DNA of 36,278 nucleotides. It comes from Reticulitermes lucifugus (lineage: Eukaryota > Arthropoda > Insecta > Blattodea > Rhinotermitidae). Location: positions 1-36,278 of the forward strand of contig JAKCWW010005484.1 in NCBI GenBank assembly GCA_026260175.1, given 5' to 3'. The notes under the pieces are model-generated. The model was not told the DNA's origin, made no database searches, and saw only the letters and a list, made by a program, of their open reading frames with translations. Below, one piece after another: positions 29,501 to 36,278 of this stretch. A program made the position numbers and the translations under genes. Within the stretch, counting starts at the first letter, position 1. Each line of letters opens with the position of its first letter.

Positions 29501-31852
29501 CAACTACTGGCATTAAAACACAACTTGTTGTATGTATCAATTAAATAAAATAAAATCATATCCTCAACCTATTTCAGCCATCTATATGGTCATCTGCACT
29601 GAGTAATCACTTCTATCAACACATGACGCATGGTTACAAGGATTAAATCAGTTGGTATTTCACGCAGATAAACACAGCAATGTGCTGTCCCTGACTGATG
29701 AAAACAGCACTGACCTTGACAGCAAGTTAGATCCCCATCTCCAAACCTTGTGGAGGAACATGTAGGTCTTACCAAAAATGGCGTTCACTTTATAACAAGC
29801 CTAACAAAGCTCAACAGAAAATATTGGGATTACCTCACACGCACATACAAGACATGATCTGCACTTCAACCTAATACATTTTTAACTGGAACACATCATT
29901 TGCTAGTCACAAACATCTAATGGCCTGACCTCCCCTGCAACCACCACTTCTAAGTCCAAAGCTGTTCTTGTAAGCAAACATACAAAATCAATGATTTTGA
30001 TGATAAAGAATCATGCACTAGCAAAACCTAACAATCTTGGTAGAATGTAATTCCCTTTCTTACCAACACAGAACTAATGTCCATGAACATTGTAAAATGA
30101 ACAGCTTTGAAATAAAATGGCATGTGCAGTAAGACACAGTAAATTCCAGCACAAACACAACATTAACAGTGATAATTTTCCAAGGAAGTGGTGGTGGTGT
30201 GATCCTAGCATTCACCCCTGCCATAGAACTGGTGCTGCAGATGGGATATAGATCAGCAATAACCTCAAAGATGGGGTCATCTCAACAATGAATTAAAAAG
30301 CGTACAAGAATTCTCAAAATGGACGAATCCTCTGACATGGCACCGCAAAGCATGTTCACAAACAAATTAAATCAAACACCTAACCCAAACTTTATATCTA
30401 AACATGAGTAAGTTGTAAGGAAGCATACATACATCACAAATTGCAATTCCAGTCTCTAACTGCATTAATTTCCAAATATTTGGGATATTTATTTCACACA
30501 TAAGCAAGCATAATTACAATTAAAAGTACCTGTTTAAATCTTGCAGCAATCTAACCTACAAATGATACAAACAATATTTCAGACATGCACTGGCTTAAAT
30601 GAGGGTGTGGTGGTGGGGCATCATAATTCAATTTGTGGTAACAGTGCATTACAAATTTTGTTTAGTAGTTCTCCTGGGCTGTCAGTACTGGACTAGTGGA
30701 ACAATGTTGTGCGTCACATTCAGTAACCTTCAGGACATTTCTGCATGCACACCTCAACATAGTGTCACCTCTGAGACATGAACTTTGCCAAACTGACAAA
30801 GGCAACACAAAGTGTGTAGGTAAATAAAATACTGTGAACAATTTACAGTTCATGTACAGGACACTGATCACATTTCCTTGTAAGTAAACAGAAATTATAA
30901 CCGCAGCTTAACAAGGCAGGGGGCATATTATTGGGTGGGCAGGTCAATTTCATTTTTCACATCCCATTCAATGCACTGTCAGACAAGATAAAAATACTAG
31001 TGTACCAACAAAGATTTTTCTTTAATTGGTATAACATACCCTGTATTAGCACTCAGGTCACAGTATGCCAATGCAATCCACCATATATATTTTGTAGTCT
31101 AAAAAATGCCCTTAAAAGCCATTAAATAAATTGGAAACACAGATTTATTGGTTTAAAAGGTTTTTTCAATATCGTGGACGAGTATGTCTACCAGCAGAAT
31201 TCTAGTAGTCACAAATTGCGTAACCCCACCCACATACTTAACATTCCACTAAGAGACAACGATCCAAACTTGACACAGCACTTTACGCTAAAAATATCGT
31301 GACAGTACGCCCTAATATGGAATAAACCATTATGCTTCCAAGACTCCATGGTATCTTCCAGTACATATTTAGTGCTCCACTAAATATTAAAACTCTACAG
31401 TCTAATCAAATACACAAATTCACTAAATACTATAATGTAAAGAAAGCGATAAGTCCAACCGAAGCACGTGAAAACTAAAACCAGAAGAGCATGACTCAAT
31501 CCGATGCAGGAGCCATATCTGATCTGGTGTTACATATTTAACGGATTTTGCAGCATTGCAAGGAAGAAGACTTCAACTGGAGTACAAATGAATGCGGTAT
31601 GAGAAAATGCATATACGTAAATCTTACACCAATGTAAACGTACACATATTCATTCCCCCACACTAACCCGGAAACCATGTGCCTTGGTCGTTGGGCTTCT
31701 TTTATCGAACTTTTCTTAAACGAATGCATTCGTAATAACTAGGATCACCCTTTCAATAAATAATCCCTCAACGTAAAATTTGTAAAACTAAGGCAAGAAT
31801 TATTTTGAAAGTAAAATATTCATCGAGCTTCCAGAAAACTAGGAAATCTTAC

Positions 31853-31990
31853 CGTTGTGAAGAGTCTTCAAACTCAACACAATTTCTCACAGAAACCTGC
31901 AAAATGGCCGACACAGAAGGCACATGCCACAGAAACGTTGCATCATGGGGTTGCACCAGTGGTTCCTGCTGCTATCTATTGGAACGAACG
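31853..31990 (-). other. Larp4B: Larp4 5' untranslated exon 1 (5' end approximate)
   Basis: A strong donor (AACG|GTAAGA on the minus strand) ends this exon at 31853. Joined to the next exon at 27940, the LARP4 frame reads back into a TGA at about 31885 with no ATG between, so this exon is non-coding for that frame. The start codon is therefore the ATG in the next exon. The 5' boundary is a guess. A CCAAT box lies at 31982-31978, and the area is richer in CpG than its surroundings. An alternative reading is an internal exon starting after TTTTGCAG at about 31898, with the real first exon further right. Confidence 0.55.
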
Positions 31991-32050
31991 CGAAAGTATT
32001 CGTGCCTAGCATTTGGCGAAACGCAATTCGTTACCTTCATTCTATAATAT
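31895..32050 (-). promoter_or_regulatory. Candidate TATA-less Larp4 promoter
   Basis: On the minus strand this stretch contains a CCAAT box (31982-31978) and a CGGCCATTTTG sequence (31910-31900) close to the YY1 consensus, which in housekeeping genes often sits just downstream of the start site. CpG dinucleotides cluster around 31985-32035. No TATA box is placed convincingly. The motifs are seen; the promoter role is inferred from position just upstream of the first donor site. Confidence 0.35.
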
Positions 32051-32389
32051 ATTTGAAACAAGATCTGTAAGAAATGTCGCGTTCACAGAAGTACAGAAAT
32101 AACGGTACTAGGCCGCACTATTACATACCGCTCACATTTTAAAATCTGGCTTAGTATATAATCCGCCAAGAAAAAGTTTTGTCATACGTTCATACATGTA
32201 TGCGCGCGCATATGAATACGAAATTATTACATTCTGCCGTCTATCCAACACTTTGGTGAACTGCCAGTCACTAAGCTGAACAACAAGCTCTGCGTATTGA
32301 AAAGTTCCCAAAGGTTCACTGCTGTGTTAACAACAGTACTACTGGCCGTCTGTGTGTCGGTGAATCCTGTCAGTTCTATATGGTCCATT

Positions 32390-32580
32390 TGAATATTATC
32401 TTCCTATCTGTTCCCAGATATAACAAGTGTCATTTTTCCTTCAGGTTTCTGACTACAATTTGTATCTATTTCTCATTTCCCACATGCGTGTTACGTGCAC
32501 CTTATGCTCCTTTATTTGATTATCCTAACAGTATTTGGTGAATGGTACAAATTATAAAACTACTGCTCTTGCAATTTTCA
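32390..32580 (+). repeat. Unnamed dispersed repeat, copy 2
   Basis: ATTATC-TCC-ATCTGT-CC...CATGC-T...TT(T/C)ATTTGATTATCCTAACA...AAATTATAAAACT runs collinear with 33230-33385, with gaps. Confidence 0.55.
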
Positions 32581-33099
32581 TTGAGCCATCTACACAACAA
32601 TTCAAAGAGGCACTTTCTGTTGTGTATATGGCTGAATATAATTAGTGATTTACAAATATGTTACATAACAGTATGCATCAATACAACTTCATACCTACAA
32701 AACATGCACATATGTAACTCCTGTGATGACTACAACGTTCACGTTACTTGCACTGTCACAAACACACTGCATGAAGCCAGCTCTGTTTATACAACAGTTA
32801 GCTTTAAAACTAGACATTTGTAATTCAAACACTGACTGATTGTTGGCACTTCTTAGCCCTTTTATTGTAACTAGAAAGGTTCTGGATTTTCCTGACCCAG
32901 CCAAAGGTTATGGCATTCTTGTCCTTACAGGAGAAAGACAGCTGGAAGTAGAGCCAACCACAAATATTATGCAATGTAGGCTGCATAGCATTATCTTGCC
33001 CCTTGTGTAGAATACAGGTTCATGAAAGTTCCTTAAGCAGGGCTAGTAAGAGATCATCATTAGAGACAGTCTACCCAAGTCCATTGAGCAGAGTCCTTC

Positions 33100-33420
33100 A
33101 CAAACTAAGATTTGCTCAAAATTCCTGCCTATCACCAAACCTGGGTTCAGTATGATCTTCAGAAGAGCCTGCCATTAGTCCCCTGCTGAGACTGATGAAT
33201 TCTATGTCCTTCCATTCTACTTCTTGAAAATCCATTTTAATTATCCTCCCATCTGTACCTAGGTTTTCTGACAACAATAATTTTACATGCATTCCTTGAG
33301 TGCAACATGCCCTACACTGCTCAGTATCCTTCATTTAATCATCCTAACAATGTGTGATTAAGAGAATAAATTATGAAACTGTTCATTATTTAACTTTCTC
33401 CATCCTCCTGTCACTTCCAC
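33100..33420 (+). repeat. Unnamed dispersed repeat, copy 3
   Basis: The longest copy. Its middle (TCCTCCCATCTGTACCTAGG) matches copy 1 and its right part (TTTAATCATCCTAACAATGT) matches copy 2, linking the partial copies into one family. Confidence 0.6.
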
Positions 33421-33449
33421 TTTGTCCACATATTCTTTTCAGCCACGTT

Positions 33450-34470
33450 TAAGCTACAAGGATTAATCAGAAACCAACACCTGTTTTGTATTTCATGATA
33501 TTTGCCAAGTTCAACATGTTAAAATATCACAGAACTTCACTACAGCATTGCTGAAGCTGGTGCTACAGGTGATAATCTGATTGCACAAGGTCTGAGCTGT
33601 AGGGGTGGTGCAGCAACAGTGTCCATCCAAATACTGTGATGGTCTCTGTGGTGCACACACACACATCTGTGTGAGCTGGCACTGTTGTGGAGGAGTAACA
33701 CTTCTGACATTCTTCTTGTGGGACAAACTCAACAAAGGTCAGCATTCAGGTTTTTATAGTTTCATTACAGTGGTCAGAATTCACTACTGTCCTCCTAGGC
33801 AAAACGTTGACAAAAGCAACACCTTTCTCATCCCAAAGACTGTAACCATGATTATTTCTGCTAACAGCACACCTTGAATTTCTTCTCCCCTGAGGATGTC
33901 ATGTGGGTCACTGAATGCCGTTTGGATTCACGTTTAATGATGGACCCAGGTTTCATTTCCTGTGACAATTTGAGACACAAAGGCCTTGCCTCCTGTCTTA
34001 TATCAGTGAAAAAAGATCAGTGGTGATTGCCTGGCTTCTATGTGTTCATCTGTCAGCATTTTTGGCCTCAACAAGCACAGACCTTGCAATAGCCAAGCTC
34101 TTAAATAACTGCCATTACACTGCCTTTACCGATAAACAGAGTGGAAAAAATTTCATGAGTTGTTTTGAGACAGTCACTCTGCATCAGGTTGTTAACCCAA
34201 TGGATGTTGTCAGGCATTACTGTATTGCAAGGGCAACCACTCCATGGTTTGTGATGAAGTTCTGGTCCTCATGTTTCAGCTTCTCTAACCCATCTCACCA
34301 ATTATCACACAGTATTCACATCTACAGTTGTTTCACTATACACTTCGAACAAATGCTGGTGAACACAAGTTGGCTTCTCACCTTCAGCAACCAAGAACTC
34401 AACCACTGCTCACTGTTTAAAATGCACATCTCTGCCGTTATAGGATTAACTGTGGTGCTTCCATCTGCTA
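33450..34470 (-). pseudogene. Decayed mariner transposase
   Basis: Minus-strand translation across three frames shows, in order: N-terminal DNA-binding remnants with WVRxxE near 34280, ELGYCKVCA (about 34110), IVTGNETWVHH around the first catalytic Asp position (here Glu-Thr-Trp context, near 33960), VFGMRKV/WDEKGVAFVNVLPR (about 33800-33840), and HHPYSSDLVQSDYHL (about 33570) containing the third catalytic Asp of the D,D34D triad. The second Asp region (usually LLHDNARPH) is corrupted. Multiple stops and frame shifts, and a missing C-terminus, make it inactive. Terminal repeats were not located. The plus-strand 151-codon open frame at 34020-34475 is its antisense shadow. Confidence 0.8.
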
Positions 34471-35553
34471 AGTGAAACAGCTGAGACTACCAGAAAACAG
34501 TCACAATTGTTCAAGGACTTCTGATGTAGTGGTTATTCCCAAGCAGGGGTGTAGCTACCACGTAATAAAGTATGAAAAGCATAGGGCCCCACAGTTTTGT
34601 AAACGGACACAACAATACATTTCTCCCAATCCCATGACAATTCTTCCTTGTTCAAAACAGAATTAGTAAGTTTGTGTACATTCAGTAGCTGACTTAAGCA
34701 TTTCTTCCAGCATAAAACAAAAAGCATCTGCAGGCAGATCACCATTTTCTCCCTTACTGATATCTTTTTACGGTTGTTAACCCATATTCAATTCATTTAA
34801 AGCACATCACACCTTTCTGACACAATTTTAGATTTCTCTTTCCCTGTTCCTGAAATGTTGCTACTTCAACACCTTACATTTGTCAGATTATCCCCAAATA
34901 TCTGGCTTGGATTCTGCAACCACTGCTTCCTTTCACCTAATAATACACTAATGAATATTTTTCATCAATCCATGGTCTATGCTCTTGAAGTTTCAGTAAC
35001 CTCTATTCTCTCTTTAGCTGAAAATCTAATATTCTCTTTCATTTTCCCAAGCCAGGTTTCTTTTTTATACATAGTGTACCATTATCTCTTTAACATGACT
35101 GACATTGATGCTGGGTAGGAGGGTGGAGGCAACACAGCACAAAATATGCAGTGACTCCCAGACATGTTCTTTCTTAACATACAAGACCAGTTGTGGGACT
35201 TCAGGTTCTCACAGCAGTGTTCCTGAATATGCAAGTCTTCTAGGATGCTATACTGCGTTGACTGGTAAATATTCACTGCTATTTCGAAGGGCAATGCCTT
35301 GCTCGTTAATTACTCAAGACATCCTCCATGCTAAGATACTTTTCATGTACCGAAACTACAGCTCAAAGATGAGACAAATATTTTTTATCAACTTACAAAA
35401 TTGTACTGAATTTAAAAACACATTAGTATGTATGATGTAACTCTTTACAATATACAGGTGCGGGATCCTGGATATTTCAGATCATGTCAACATAAACAAC
35501 ACAGCTCCATACAAAAAACACACACACAGTGACCATTTTAAATTACCACTGTT

Positions 35554-35597
35554 TGGTAACTGAACTGACAGTCATGGTAACTGAACCGACAGTCAAA
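35554..35597. repeat. 21-base tandem duplication
   Basis: Two adjacent copies of TGGTAACTGAA(C/T... )GACAGTCA-type units, differing at one base (ACTGACAG versus ACCGACAG). Confidence 0.85.
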
Positions 35598-35882
35598 GGG
35601 GCCACAGTCCAAAAGCTTGGAAACTGGAGGGATAATTCCTATGTATTTTGGCATAATGTATCACAAGGTTCTATCATGAGCTCCTAAACAATAAAATCCC
35701 AGTTAGCATCACTCAGTGTTTAAAAATACAAATTGGTGCTAAATGTGATGTACCACCATCAGAACCGTACGGAAGTAAATTCATATAAATCCGTGTTTTA
35801 GGCTACACCTCTGGTAATTAATCTAGAATCCTCAAGGCAGTTTAATGCTATAGAAGCTGCTTGAAGGTTTCCTTCACTTTAG

Positions 35883-35976
35883 CGTAGAGGGAGCATGACA
35901 TGATGATGAATCTCCACATATCCAAACATGTGGCCACAGTAGAGGGAACATGACATAACAGATCTCCACATGACAT
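35883..35976. repeat. Direct repeat, two units of about 40-50 bases
   Basis: GTAGAGGGAGCATGACAT...ATCTCCACAT (from 35884) recurs as GTAGAGGGAACATGACAT...ATCTCCACAT (from 35939), with a small insertion in the first unit. Confidence 0.8.
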
Positions 35977-36221
35977 GACGCCACCCAGCTGCACATTTCG
36001 TTAGTCATAGTACTACATTCCCTAAAAGTTAACAGGTTCTGCTTTACTATGGTGGACCGGAACCTAACCCATTGTAAAGCTAAGGGCTGATTCTACAAAT
36101 ATTGTCAAACAATGCTGACAAAGCTTTGGGTTAAATTACATATGAATATCACACCTGTGGAATTTGTACACTAACCAACTAACTCCATGTAGCAGAGTCC
36201 TTCTTGTGAAGCTCGCAGGTC

Positions 36222-36278
36222 GTCAGTCAAGAAATTCCCCGCGTTTTATGGAACCCGAAGGTTCATTACCGCATTCAC
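36222..36278 (+). repeat. Unnamed dispersed repeat, copy 4 (cut by window end)
   Basis: AAGAAATTCCCCGCGTTTTATGG and the following GAAGGTTCATTACC match the start of copy 1 at 25866-25905 at roughly four of five bases. The copy continues past the right edge. Confidence 0.65.

Larger units (their letters stand above)
27941..31852 (-). other. Larp4 first intron
   Basis: A 3.9 kb intron in the 5' untranslated region. It contains a SINE (28755-29050) and a LINE remnant (29250-29500); 29510-31850 shows nothing recognisable. Alternative first exons could hide here but none is evident. Confidence 0.5.
32051..36278. other. Upstream flank of Larp4, no gene recognised
   Basis: Four kilobases beyond the presumed promoter. 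It contains copies of the dispersed repeat, a dead mariner and short tandem duplications. No exon of a neighbouring gene was recognised on either strand; 34560-35540 and 35600-35880 hold nothing I can name. Confidence 0.55.

Noticed and set aside
34020..34475. Plus-strand open frame of 151 codons, the longest in the window
   Set aside because: It is antisense to the decayed mariner transposase; the minus strand carries the recognisable mariner motifs.
1..36278. CRISPR array, operon, phage or bacterial defence system
   Set aside because: There are no regularly spaced repeats and no prokaryotic gene organisation; the window is an intron-rich insect gene.

Overview
The window is animal nuclear DNA, almost certainly from an insect with a large, repeat-rich genome. 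It carries one recognisable gene, a La-related protein 4 gene (LARP4 in vertebrates, Larp4B in flies), on the minus strand. It runs from a non-coding first exon near 31.9 kb leftwards to an exon at 2186-2357, and its 3' end lies beyond the left edge. The first exon plus twelve coding exons are joined by GT-AG introns of 0.66-4.5 kb. All splice phases agree, and together the exons encode 840 codons plus one base. The order is a short acidic/proline-rich N-terminus, La motif (about residues 70-145), RRM (about 151-226), a long disordered region, an Arg-rich stretch, the FPPLPG motif, the [10 protein letters not shown] block, and the C-terminal LSYAQV block. Known LARP4 proteins bind poly(A) and mRNA 3' ends in the cytoplasm and work with poly(A)-binding protein to stabilise mRNAs.

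Everything else is intron or upstream flank filled with old repeats. These are: the 3' end of a LINE with an RNase H domain (about 205-896); a second LINE C-terminus (about 29250-29500); tRNA-derived SINEs (about 11645-11950, 17945-18237, 28755-29050); three fold-back elements (about 4440-4640, 11991-12168, 13026-13811); pogo/Tigger-type MITEs with TA target duplications (1350-1525, 15047-15350); a MITE with GTATTTACCC ends (12579-12730) and a diverged relative (about 24170-24240); a hAT-like terminus (24596); a decayed Tigger-like transposase (about 27040-27540); a decayed mariner transposase (about 33450-34470); and an unnamed dispersed repeat with four partial copies in the right third.

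The repeat set, especially the SINEs with TTTACCTT tails and the repeat at 13903-14241, reminds me of cockroach and termite sequence. That placement is from memory and only moderately secure. I found no operon, CRISPR array, RNA gene or novel multi-gene system. The most interesting biology is in LARP4 itself: its La motif keeps the canonical La-type RNA-binding residues that vertebrate LARP4 has lost, and no PABP-binding PAM2w motif is visible at the N-terminus. Also of interest is the density of long inverted repeats in its transcribed introns.
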